Positions 53,743 to 61,819 of a stretch of DNA of 64,000 nt are shown in pieces. The translations under genes were made by a program, and so were the position numbers. The notes under the pieces were generated by a model. That model searched no databases, was not told the origin of the DNA, and saw only the letters and a program-made list of their open reading frames with translations. The DNA is from an uncultured Pelagibacteraceae bacterium. Lineage in GTDB: Bacteria; Pseudomonadota; Alphaproteobacteria; Pelagibacterales; Pelagibacteraceae. Positions within the stretch are counted from its first letter, which is position 1. Each line of letters begins with the position of its first letter. The DNA lies in NCBI GenBank assembly GCA_902584685.1, contig CACIAP010000002.1, positions 1 to 64,000 of the forward strand, in the 5' to 3' direction.

Positions 53743-54247
53743 TTTAATTATATTAATTCTTTTAATAATATCATTTTTTGTTTTGAAATTTGCACTTCAA
53801 AAAGAAAAAATTTATTCGCCCAAAATGAGTGAAAATCAAATTTTTACTGATTTTCAAGTTGTAGGATTAATTGAAGAAAAGCAAATAAATTTTAACGAAG
53901 CGCTTACGGGAAAAAATTTTTATTTGATAAATATTTGGTCTTCGTGGTGTGAACCTTGTAAGGATGAAAGTGAATATCTTTTAGAATTGAAAAAAAATAC
54001 TCCAGTTATGATGATTGGAATAAATTATAAAGATAAAAAAAAAAATGCCTTAAACTTTTTAAAATTGTATGGAGATCCATTTGACCAAATCTTTATTGAT
54101 AAGCAAGGAACGATATCAATTAATTTTGGTGCTTACGGTGTTCCAGAAACATTTTTAGTTAATGAGGATAATAAAGTGTTAAAAAAATATATAGGACCAT
54201 TAAATGATGAGGATGTTTATGAAATTAAAAAAATTACTAACAATTAA
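53705..54247 (+). CDS. ccmG: Thiol:disulfide interchange protein CcmG/DsbE
   Basis: 180-residue membrane-anchored thioredoxin that reduces apocytochrome c cysteines. An N-terminal helix (about 8-28) is followed by a thioredoxin fold with active site SSWCEPCKDES and the cis-Pro region YGVPETFLVN. The only plausible start is TTG at 53705, which gives a 38-base overlap with ccmF. A later start would remove the membrane anchor. Overlaps ccmH by 44 bases. Confidence 0.93.
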   Translation: MQFLEKIKKSIFSLIILILLIISFFVLKFALQKEKIYSPKMSENQIFTDFQVVGLIEEKQINFNEALTGKNFYLINIWSSWCEPCKDESEYLLELKKNTPVMMIGINYKDKKKNALNFLKLYGDPFDQIFIDKQGTISINFGAYGVPETFLVNEDNKVLKKYIGPLNDEDVYEIKKITNN

Positions 54248-54608
54248 AATTTTAATAATTTTTATTTTAATTTCTTTTAATTTAAAAAATATCGCTATGG
54301 CATCAACTTTTTCTGAAGAGCAAACTATAAACATTACTAAAAATTTAAGATGTTTAATTTGCCAAGGTCAAACAATTCATGAGTCCAACTCAGATTTTGC
54401 CGAAAGTATGAAAAAATATATTAAAGGTCAATTAGAGAACGGCAAAACCGACGAGGAAATATTTTCATCTCTTGTCGAGAAATACGGTCAGTGGATAGTA
54501 TATGATCCAGGTATATCAAGAAATACCCTTTTACTGTGGGCTTTACCCTTATTGTTATTTTTAATTGGAGGTGCCATAATAGCAAAAAAAATTTTTAGAA
54601 AAATATGA
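54204..54608 (+). CDS. ccmH: Cytochrome c maturation protein CcmH (CcmH/CycL/NrfF)
   Basis: 134 residues, or a few fewer if an internal ATG is used (ATGTTTATG near 54210-54218). A signal/anchor helix is followed by a periplasmic domain with the redox motif LRCLICQGQTI, then SLVEKYGQWIVYDPG and a C-terminal membrane helix. It reduces apocytochrome c for heme ligation. The CcmI part of the fused E. coli protein is absent here. The PagL-like gene follows with a 4-base overlap. Confidence 0.93.
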   Translation: MMRMFMKLKKLLTIKILIIFILISFNLKNIAMASTFSEEQTINITKNLRCLICQGQTIHESNSDFAESMKKYIKGQLENGKTDEEIFSSLVEKYGQWIVYDPGISRNTLLLWALPLLLFLIGGAIIAKKIFRKI

Positions 54609-55126
54609 ATAATAGAATAATTAAAACTTTGATAATTTTTTTAATACTCGTTGGATTTACAAAAAATATTAGTGCTGATGAGACAAAACCTTCTGATAGC
54701 CATCAGTTTAATTTCTTTTCAGGAGTATTTGATATCAATACTAGTTCTAAAAAAAGTTCAGAATTATTTGGTATACAACATTTGAATGAGGATTTATTCA
54801 GGGATACCTTTTTAGGAAAGCTAAGTCCAATAACTGGGTTAATGATTACAGCGGACTCATCATCATACTTTTATACCGGAGTTCAAGCAGAATATAAAAT
54901 TGGTAAATTAAATTTAGTTCCAAGTTTTGCACCTGGTTTATACACTATGGGTGATGGTAAGGATTTAGGTTCGCCTTTAGAATTTAAATCCGAACTTCAA
55001 GTATCCATAGATATTCTTCCAGGCACTAAACTGGGCTTTTCGCAAAGCCATCTATCTAATGCTGATTTAGGGGATAAAAATCCTGGGGCAGATAGTTACA
55101 TGTTTAATTTCATGAAAAGTTTTTAA
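54605..55126 (+). CDS. PagL-like lipid A 3-O-deacylase (acyloxyacyl hydrolase family)
   Basis: 173 residues with a signal peptide (about 1-24, ending SADE) and an eight-stranded-barrel pattern. The C-terminal SHLSNADLGDKNPGADSY matches the PagL active-site block HxSNA...NxG. His149 and Ser151 align with PagL His126 and Ser128. The third triad position (PagL Glu140, 14 residues after the His) is Asp163. Outer-membrane lipid A deacylation is predicted if the Asp substitutes. Translationally coupled to ccmH. Confidence 0.78.
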   Translation: MNNRIIKTLIIFLILVGFTKNISADETKPSDSHQFNFFSGVFDINTSSKKSSELFGIQHLNEDLFRDTFLGKLSPITGLMITADSSSYFYTGVQAEYKIGKLNLVPSFAPGLYTMGDGKDLGSPLEFKSELQVSIDILPGTKLGFSQSHLSNADLGDKNPGADSYMFNFMKSF

Positions 55127-55135
55127 AGTAGTCCT

Positions 55136-56287
55136 ATGAAACTAACAAATTGTCATAACTTTCGTGATTTTAGAAAACTAGCAAAGAAAAAGCTTCCCTC
55201 ACCAATATTTCATTATATTGATGGGGCTGCAGATGACGAAATTACTTATGCTAGAAATACAAGTGCGTTTGATGATGTTGATCTTGTTCCAAATGTATTA
55301 AGGGGCGTAGAAAATGTTGATCTATCAACAACAATATTTGGAAAAAAACTTGACCTACCTTTTTATTGTTCACCAACAGCATTACAAAGACTTTTCCATT
55401 ACGACGGAGAAAGAGCGGTAGGAAAGGCGGCACAAAAGTTTAATACAATGTTTGGAGTTTCAGCTTTAGCTACAGTTAGCGTAGAAGAAATATCGTCTAT
55501 GATAGATACTCCTAAGATGTTTCAATTTTATTTTCATAAAGATAGAGGATTAAATACTTCATGTTTGGAAAGAGCAAAAGCTGCAAAATTTGATGTTATG
55601 GCTTTGACAGTTGATACCATAACTGGAGGAAACCGTGAAAGAGATTTAAGAACTGGTTTTACGTCTCCTCCTAAACTGACTTTATCAAGTTTATTTAGTT
55701 TTGCTACTAAACCAATGTGGGGAATTAATTACTTAACGAAAGGTAAGTTTGAATTACCCCATCTACAAGATTTTGTGAAGGAAGGCACAAGCACAAATTC
55801 TTCTATTGGAAATTATTTTTCTACCATGTTGGACCAATCCATGAATTGGGAAGATGCAGAAAAACTATGTTCCCAATGGGGAGGTCATTTTGCATTAAAA
55901 GGAATCATGAGTGTTGAGGATGCAAAAAGAGCTGTTGATATTGGATGCACAGGGATAATGGTTTCAAACCATGGAGGAAGACAACTTGATGGCTCAAGAT
56001 CTCCTTTTGATCAACTTGCAGAAATAGTAGATGCTGTTGGAGACAAATTAGATGTCATCTGTGAGGGTGGATTTCAAAGAGGCACACATATGTTAAAAGC
56101 TTTATCTCTTGGTGCTAAAGCTTGTGCAGGAGGAAGATTATATCTTTACGCTTTAGCTGCAGCTGGTCAAGCAGGTGTTGAAAGAGCTTTAGGACAATAC
56201 AAAGCAGAGTTACAAAGAAATATGAAATTAATGGGATGTACGAAAATTTCAGATCTTAATAGAAGTAATTTAAGATTTAGAAGATAA
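55136..56287 (+). CDS. FMN-dependent L-2-hydroxyacid dehydrogenase (LldD family)
   Basis: A 383-residue flavoenzyme of the lactate/glycolate oxidase family. The catalytic His and Arg block is VSNHGGRQLDGSRSPFDQL. Other FMN-site residues lie in YYIDGAADDE-like HYIDGAADDEITY, FYCSPTALQRLFHYDGE and GGFQRGTHMLKALSLGA. It probably oxidises L-lactate or another L-2-hydroxyacid to the keto acid. An extended loop (about 190-235) is usual for the membrane-associated LldD form. First of four enzymes preceding the TRAP transporter. Confidence 0.9.
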   Translation: MKLTNCHNFRDFRKLAKKKLPSPIFHYIDGAADDEITYARNTSAFDDVDLVPNVLRGVENVDLSTTIFGKKLDLPFYCSPTALQRLFHYDGERAVGKAAQKFNTMFGVSALATVSVEEISSMIDTPKMFQFYFHKDRGLNTSCLERAKAAKFDVMALTVDTITGGNRERDLRTGFTSPPKLTLSSLFSFATKPMWGINYLTKGKFELPHLQDFVKEGTSTNSSIGNYFSTMLDQSMNWEDAEKLCSQWGGHFALKGIMSVEDAKRAVDIGCTGIMVSNHGGRQLDGSRSPFDQLAEIVDAVGDKLDVICEGGFQRGTHMLKALSLGAKACAGGRLYLYALAAAGQAGVERALGQYKAELQRNMKLMGCTKISDLNRSNLRFRR

Positions 56288-56329
56288 ATAGTTGAATAGT
56301 CTGAAATTAATTTATAGGATAATTTTTTT

Positions 56330-57493
56330 ATGAAACTAGCTAAAAGTTTAGACAGATTAGGAACCGAGTCTGCATTTACCGTTCTTGCGGAGGCAAAAAA
56401 ATTGGAGGCTCAAGGTAAACCCATGATCCATTTAGGATTAGGTCAACCAGATTTTAAAACTCCAAAACATGTTGTTGAAGCAGCCAAGAAAGCACTTGAT
56501 GATGGACATCATGGATATGTAATGTCAAATGGTATTCCTGAATGTCGTCAGGCTGTCACAAGATGGATAAAAAAACGTTATAATGTTGATATTGATTTTG
56601 AAAGAATTCTCATTATGCCAGGTGGAAAACCTACAATGAGTTATGCTATCCAATGTTTTGGTGAACCAGGAGCAGAAATAATACATCCTACACCAGCATT
56701 CCCAATATATGAATCGATGATAAATTATACTGGCTCAACATCTGTTCCTTATGATTTAACAGAGGATAAAGATTTAAAATTTAACCCAGATAAAATATTA
56801 TCTTTAATTACTGACAAGACTAGACTGTTAGTTTTAATTAATCCAAACAATCCAACAGGAAGCTTTGTTGACAAAAAAGATATTGACTTTTTAGCTGATG
56901 GTCTAAAAAAATATCCTCACGTAACAATATTAAGTGACGAGATTTATAGTAGACAAATTTTTGATAATAAAGAAATGCCATCATTTTTCCATTATCCAGA
57001 ATTAAGGGAAAGATTGATAGTTTTAGAGGGATGGAGTAAAGCTTATTCAATGACAGGTTGGAGACTTGGTTGGAGTTTTTGGCCTCAAAATTTAATCCAG
57101 CATGTCAATAAATTATTAATCAATAGCGTTTCTTGTGTTAATGCTGCAGCTCAGTTTGCAGGTATTGCTGCATTAGATGGACCAGATGATTCAATCAATA
57201 CAATGATGGAAAAATTTACTCAAAGGAGAGATCTAATTTATAAAGGGTTAAATGATTTACCAGGTGTTGAATGCAGCTTACCAGGCGGAGCATTTTATGC
57301 ATTTCCTAAAGTAATTGGAACTGGCATGAACGGTGCTGAATTTGCAAGGAAGGCTATGCATGAAGCAGGTGTAGCAATAGTTCCTGGATCAGCTTTTGGC
57401 GAAACTTGCCAGAATTATGTTAGATTCAGTTTTGCTGCATCAAGAGATAATATTTCACAGGCATTAGAAAACATCAAAAAAATGCTGAAATAG
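56330..57493 (+). CDS. Class I/II pyridoxal-phosphate aminotransferase
   Basis: 387 residues, aspartate-aminotransferase fold type I. Landmarks are GLGQPDFKTPKHVVEAAKKAL, INPNNPTGSFV, ILSDEIYSRQIF, and SKAYSMTGWRLGW with the PLP-binding Lys. The terminal VRFSFAASRDNI binds substrate carboxylate. It could link keto acids from the adjacent oxidases to amino acids. The exact substrate is not readable. 42 bases after the hydroxyacid dehydrogenase gene. Confidence 0.92.
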   Translation: MKLAKSLDRLGTESAFTVLAEAKKLEAQGKPMIHLGLGQPDFKTPKHVVEAAKKALDDGHHGYVMSNGIPECRQAVTRWIKKRYNVDIDFERILIMPGGKPTMSYAIQCFGEPGAEIIHPTPAFPIYESMINYTGSTSVPYDLTEDKDLKFNPDKILSLITDKTRLLVLINPNNPTGSFVDKKDIDFLADGLKKYPHVTILSDEIYSRQIFDNKEMPSFFHYPELRERLIVLEGWSKAYSMTGWRLGWSFWPQNLIQHVNKLLINSVSCVNAAAQFAGIAALDGPDDSINTMMEKFTQRRDLIYKGLNDLPGVECSLPGGAFYAFPKVIGTGMNGAEFARKAMHEAGVAIVPGSAFGETCQNYVRFSFAASRDNISQALENIKKMLK

Positions 57494-57536
57494 TTTTAAT
57501 AGTATTTCCAAAAAATATTAGATAATATCAAATCTT

Positions 57537-58910
57537 ATGAATACCATTCTTCAACAAGAATTAAAAAAAATTTTGAATGGCAGATTTTCTCAATCAGAGT
57601 CTACACGCTTAAATTATTCTAGAGGAGAAGATACTTACGATCCGATTTTATCTAAAGCAGTAGTTTTCCCAGAAACAAATGAAGAAGTTTCGAAAATACT
57701 AAAGCTTTGCAATGAATACAAAGTACCAGTCGTTCCTTTTGGTACCGGTACATCTCTTGAAGGAAATGTAGTCGGTAATGATAAAGGTATAACAATTTCA
57801 TTAGAAAAAATGAATAAAGTTTTAAGTGTTAACACTCAAGATTTCGACTGTAGAGTTCAAGCATGCGTAACAAGAGAACAATTAAATGATTATTTAAGAG
57901 AGGATGGAGTTTTTTTTCCAATTGATCCTGGTGCAAACGCTGCTATAGGAGGTATGGCTTCAACATCTGCCTCTGGAACAATGGCAGTGAAATACGGTAC
58001 AATGAAAACTGTTATAACCGGTTTAACCGTTGTTCTTCCAAATGGCGAAATAATGAATACAGGAGGAAGAACAAAAAAAACTTCTGCTGGATATAATTTA
58101 ACAAATTTATTTGTAGGATCAGAGGGCACTTTAGGAATTATAACTGAAATTCAATTGAGGTTATCTCCTATTCCAGAAAGTATAATGAGTGCTGTTTGTC
58201 ATTTTTCATCTTTAGAAGACGCAGTAAAAACTGCTCAAGAAGTTATTCAATATGGTATCCAAATTGCGAGAATTGAAATGCTAAATAAAGATCAAATGGA
58301 AATAAGTATTAACTATTCAAAATTGGAGGATGTTAAAGCACTCCCAACCCTATTTTTTGAATTTCATGGTTCAGAGGTATCAAATAAAGAGTCCATCAAT
58401 ACTGTAGAGGAATTATCTAAAAATAATAATGGAAGCTCATTCAAGTGGGCAAAAAGTTTAGAGGAAAGAAATAAACTATGGAAAGCTAGATGGGATGTAT
58501 ATTACTCAGTCAAAGCTTTAATAGATAATGGCAGGGTTTATTCAACAGATGTGTGCCTACCTATTTCAAAAATAACTGAATGTGTAAAATTTGCGGAAGT
58601 AGAGGTTAAAAAATTTGGATTAAGGGCCCCAATGGTAGGTCACTTAGGAGATGGAAACTTTCATGTTTTGCTTCCCTATAATCCTGAAAAAAAAGAAACT
58701 TATGAGAAGATAAGAAAATTCAGTGATCTTTTAATTGAGAAAACATTAGAGCTAGAGGGAACAATCACTGGTGAACATGGGGTAGGATTACATAAAAAAG
58801 AGTATCTTAAAAAAGAACATGGAGATAATCTTCCAACAATGAAATTAATTAAAAGAACCATGGATCCAAATAATATAATGAATCCTGGCAAAATTTTTGA
58901 TCTAAATTAA
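57537..58910 (+). CDS. FAD-linked D-2-hydroxyacid dehydrogenase (GlcD / D-lactate dehydrogenase type)
   Basis: 457 residues of the FAD_binding_4 / FAD-oxidase_C family. VVPFGTGTSLEGNVVG and DPGANAAIGGMASTSASGTMA bind FAD. LFVGSEGTLGIITEIQLRLSP closes the FAD domain. VGHLGDGNFHVLLPYN and GEHGVGLHKKEYL form the substrate domain with metal-type His residues. Probably oxidises D-lactate or glycolate with a quinone or cytochrome acceptor. Seven bases before the next gene. Confidence 0.92.
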   Translation: MNTILQQELKKILNGRFSQSESTRLNYSRGEDTYDPILSKAVVFPETNEEVSKILKLCNEYKVPVVPFGTGTSLEGNVVGNDKGITISLEKMNKVLSVNTQDFDCRVQACVTREQLNDYLREDGVFFPIDPGANAAIGGMASTSASGTMAVKYGTMKTVITGLTVVLPNGEIMNTGGRTKKTSAGYNLTNLFVGSEGTLGIITEIQLRLSPIPESIMSAVCHFSSLEDAVKTAQEVIQYGIQIARIEMLNKDQMEISINYSKLEDVKALPTLFFEFHGSEVSNKESINTVEELSKNNNGSSFKWAKSLEERNKLWKARWDVYYSVKALIDNGRVYSTDVCLPISKITECVKFAEVEVKKFGLRAPMVGHLGDGNFHVLLPYNPEKKETYEKIRKFSDLLIEKTLELEGTITGEHGVGLHKKEYLKKEHGDNLPTMKLIKRTMDPNNIMNPGKIFDLN

Positions 58911-58917
58911 ATCCGAA

Positions 58918-59871
58918 ATGAAAAAAATACTAGTTACTAGAAAATTACTTGAATCGAATGAGGAGAAATTAAAAAAGCTTTATGATGTGAAACTAAATTC
59001 AAATGATGAATTGTATTCTCAAAAAAAATTAATAGAGATGAGTCTAGGTTGTGATGGTATTCTTTCTGCACTGACTGATAAATTAGACAAGGAAACTATA
59101 AATTTGTTACCAGAAAGTGTTAAAATTCTTTCCAACTTTGCAGTTGGATTCGGTAACATTGATCTTGAGGCTGCAAAAAAAAGAAATATTATCGTTACAA
59201 ATACACCGGAAGTTTTGACTGATGCTACAGCAGAAATAGGCATTCTCTTAATTCTTGGTGCGTGTAGAAGAGCCTCAGAGGGAATAGAGGGAGCAAGAGC
59301 TGGAGACTGGAAGTGGTCAGCAGACTATTTGATTGGAAAACAGTTAACAGGATCAAGATTAGGTATTTTAGGTATGGGAAGAATTGGTCAAAAAATCGCT
59401 AAAATTGCAAAATCGTTAGGAATGGTTATTCATTATCACAACAGATCAAAATTAAATTCCGAAAAAGAACAAGGAGCTATCTATCATAAAAAATTAGAAA
59501 GCTTATTGTCTGTTTCAGATGTCCTCTCGGTTTGTTGTCCTGCTTCAAAAGAGACAATTAACTTAATCAATAAAGACAGTTTAGAGCTTTTGCCAAAAGG
59601 TGCAGTTGTTACTAATGTTGCAAGGGGAGATATTGTAGATGATGAAGCTTTAATTGATGCTTTAAATAGAAGAAAAGTTTACGCAGTTGGATTGGATGTC
59701 TATAAAAATGAACCAAATCTAAATCCTGGTTATTTAAAGCACAAAAGTGCTTTTATTCTTCCTCACTTAGGTAGCGCCACGAAAGAAACTAGAACCGCAA
59801 TGGCAAATCTAGCCATTGATAACATTAGCGAATTTTTTCAAAGTGGTTCGTGTAAAAATAAAGTAAATTAA
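58918..59871 (+). CDS. D-isomer specific 2-hydroxyacid dehydrogenase (glyoxylate/hydroxypyruvate reductase type)
   Basis: 317 residues with NAD(P)-binding GILGMGRIGQKIAKIAKSLG. The catalytic Arg lies in NVARGDIVDDEAL, the Glu in GLDVYKNEPNLNPGY and the His in ILPHLGSATKETR. Candidate substrates are glyoxylate and hydroxypyruvate. It reverses the D-hydroxyacid oxidase direction with a nicotinamide cofactor, so the two could cycle redox equivalents. Ends the run before a 120-base gap preceding the TRAP genes. Confidence 0.92.
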   Translation: MKKILVTRKLLESNEEKLKKLYDVKLNSNDELYSQKKLIEMSLGCDGILSALTDKLDKETINLLPESVKILSNFAVGFGNIDLEAAKKRNIIVTNTPEVLTDATAEIGILLILGACRRASEGIEGARAGDWKWSADYLIGKQLTGSRLGILGMGRIGQKIAKIAKSLGMVIHYHNRSKLNSEKEQGAIYHKKLESLLSVSDVLSVCCPASKETINLINKDSLELLPKGAVVTNVARGDIVDDEALIDALNRRKVYAVGLDVYKNEPNLNPGYLKHKSAFILPHLGSATKETRTAMANLAIDNISEFFQSGSCKNKVN

Positions 59872-59905
59872 TAAAATAGTACCACTTATAGTTGTAAATA
59901 AATTA

Positions 59906-59928
59906 CCTACGCGCGAATTAACAGTAGG
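59906..59928 (+). terminator. Weak candidate terminator after the hydroxyacid gene run
   Basis: CCTAC (59906-59910) and GTAGG (59924-59928) can pair around a 13-base loop, followed by ACTCTTTTTC. The stem is only five pairs and the loop is large, so this is tentative. Confidence 0.25.
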
Positions 59929-59960
59929 ACTCTTTTTCATTATTGTGTTTAAATAGTTTC

Positions 59961-59974
59961 AAGTTAATTAACTT
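59961..59974. promoter_or_regulatory. 14-bp perfect palindrome upstream of the TRAP binding-protein gene
   Basis: AAGTTAATTAACTT reads identically on both strands. It ends 17 bases before the ATG at 59992 and just before the ribosome-binding site GAGGAG (59980-59985). The position suits an operator for a dimeric repressor, but AT-rich palindromes can arise by chance. Confidence 0.45.
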
Positions 59975-59991
59975 AACAAGAGGAGAAAATA

Positions 59992-61146
59992 ATGATTAAA
60001 GAAAAAAAATCATTGAAGGGAAAAATTCCTTCAAGACGAAAGTTCTTTAAGGCAGCCGCAGCGACTGGTGCAGCAGCAACAGCAGCAGTAGCAATGCCAA
60101 ATATTGCATTTGGAGCACCACAAACTCTAAAAATGCAAGCAGCATGGCCAAGTGGAGCTAATATCTTTTTTGAAATGGCAGGAGACTATTGCAAAATGGT
60201 TAGCGACATGTCAGGTGGATCACTTAAAATTGATCTTCAACCTGTAGGGGCAGTTGTAAAAACAAGTGAGATCGGCCAAGCAGTAAGTTCAGGTGCTGTA
60301 GATATGGGACACTGGGTAACTGCATATTGGTATGGTAAAAACCCAGCCGCATCTTTATTTGGTACTGGACCATCTTACGGAATGTCATCTCAAGAAGTAA
60401 TGGGATGGATGGAGTACGGTGGAGGAAGAAAACTGTATGAGGAAACAATTGCAAAAGTTGGTTTCGATTATACAGGTGTTTTCCATATGCCAATGCCTGC
60501 TCAACCATTCGGTTGGTTTAAAAAGAACGTAACAAAAGTATCTGACGTTAAAGGTATGAAGTACAGAACAGTTGGTTTAGCGACTAACGTTCTTACTGCA
60601 ATGGGAATGGTCGTAAGACAGTTACCAGGTGGTGAAATTCAGCCAGCTATGAAGACTGGTTTGATTGAAGCAGCTGAGTTTAACAACCCTACTTCAGACT
60701 CTCAGTTTGGTATGCAAGATGTTTCTAAGCATTATCACTTAGGAAGCTTCCACCAATCACAAGAGATGTTTGAAATACCAATTAACAACAAAACGTTTAA
60801 TGGTCTGTCACCAGCAAACCAAGCAATATTGAAAAATGCTGCTTATGCTGCGAACACAGATAACTACTTCAAAGCATTAGTTAGATATTCAGCAGATTTA
60901 TCTAAATTAATGAACCAACATAAAGTGAACGTTTACCAAACGTCTGATGAGATTTTAGCTCAACAACTAAAAGGTTGGGATAAAGTTATCGGTGATTTCA
61001 CGAAGAAAGACGCTTTCTTTAAGAAAATTGTCGATTCTCAAAAAGCATACGCTAAGAGAGTAATGAAATACTTGCTGATGAATCAGCCTAATTACAAACT
61101 AGCTTATGAAAATGAGTTTGGACCAATTGGTAAAGTAAAAATATAA
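59992..61146 (+). CDS. TRAP transporter substrate-binding protein (DctP/TakP type, Tat-exported)
   Basis: 384-residue periplasmic receptor. A twin-arginine signal, PSRRKFFKAAAATGAAATAA at about residues 13-32, ends near AFGAP. The mature part resembles the TakP/mannitol-chloroaromatic branch: LPGGEIQPAMKTGLIEAAEF, the family's organic-acid-binding region, and GHWVTAYWYGKNPAASLFG. TakP relatives bind 2-oxo acids, so a keto- or hydroxyacid is a reasonable guess. Strong ribosome site GAGGAG and C-ending codons suggest high expression. A terminator separates it from the permease genes. Confidence 0.92.
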   Translation: MIKEKKSLKGKIPSRRKFFKAAAATGAAATAAVAMPNIAFGAPQTLKMQAAWPSGANIFFEMAGDYCKMVSDMSGGSLKIDLQPVGAVVKTSEIGQAVSSGAVDMGHWVTAYWYGKNPAASLFGTGPSYGMSSQEVMGWMEYGGGRKLYEETIAKVGFDYTGVFHMPMPAQPFGWFKKNVTKVSDVKGMKYRTVGLATNVLTAMGMVVRQLPGGEIQPAMKTGLIEAAEFNNPTSDSQFGMQDVSKHYHLGSFHQSQEMFEIPINNKTFNGLSPANQAILKNAAYAANTDNYFKALVRYSADLSKLMNQHKVNVYQTSDEILAQQLKGWDKVIGDFTKKDAFFKKIVDSQKAYAKRVMKYLLMNQPNYKLAYENEFGPIGKVKI

Positions 61147-61165
61147 TATTAATTTTAGACAATTT

Positions 61166-61193
61166 AAGGGGGCCTTTGGCCCCCTTTTTTTTT
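61166..61193 (+). terminator. Strong rho-independent terminator after the TRAP binding-protein gene
   Basis: AAGGGGGCC (61166-61174), a TTT loop and GGCCCCCTT (61178-61186) form a nine-pair stem leading straight into nine T. It lies between the binding-protein gene and the small permease gene of the same transporter. Partial readthrough would give more receptor than permease. Confidence 0.93.
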
Positions 61194-61231
61194 GTTTGAT
61201 TAATACACACAAACTAACGTAAAGTGCATAA

Positions 61232-61819
61232 ATGAAATCTTTCATAAAATTTGCAGATACTCTAAGTGCTTCAATGGGTAAGGCGTTTTCATGGTGTATT
61301 GTAATTTTAATGGGGGGAACTTGTTACGAAGTGATAATGGCTTATGCTTTTAACAGCCCAACTTTATGGAATTTTGACTTTAGTTTGCAAATGTATGGAG
61401 CAATTTTTATGATGGCAGGTGCTTATTGTTTATCAACTGAAGCACATGTTAGAGGGGATGTTATTTACAGATTATTTCCAACAAGAGTTCAAGGTTGGAT
61501 TGATTTAATTTTATATTTTATATTTTTCTTTCCAGGAATATTAGCTTTAGTGTTTTATGGATATGAATATGCAGCGTTAGCATGGAAAATTAAAGAAACT
61601 AGCTGGAATAGTCCAGCACAAATACAAATTTATATGGCAAAATCTATAATACCTTTGTCAGGATTATTGTTAGCGATCCAAGGTATCAGCGAAGTATTTA
61701 GAGCAATCATTTGCATAAGAACAGGTCATTGGCCAGCAAGATTATCAGCAGATGCTGAGGAAACTGAAAAAGTATTAATGAGAACTTCACAAAAGGACGA
61801 AAAAGCAGATGTTATTTGA
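61232..61819 (+). CDS. TRAP transporter small permease (DctQ type)
   Basis: 195 residues with four membrane helices. The N-terminal FADTLSASMGKAFSWCIVILMGG is followed by FDFSLQMYGAIFMMAGAYCL and HVRGDVIYRLFP, the family's conserved H-V-R-x-D. The C-terminal tail is charged. It pairs with the large permease, whose start overlaps its end by 11 bases. The receptor gene precedes it across a terminator. Confidence 0.93.
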   Translation: MKSFIKFADTLSASMGKAFSWCIVILMGGTCYEVIMAYAFNSPTLWNFDFSLQMYGAIFMMAGAYCLSTEAHVRGDVIYRLFPTRVQGWIDLILYFIFFFPGILALVFYGYEYAALAWKIKETSWNSPAQIQIYMAKSIIPLSGLLLAIQGISEVFRAIICIRTGHWPARLSADAEETEKVLMRTSQKDEKADVI

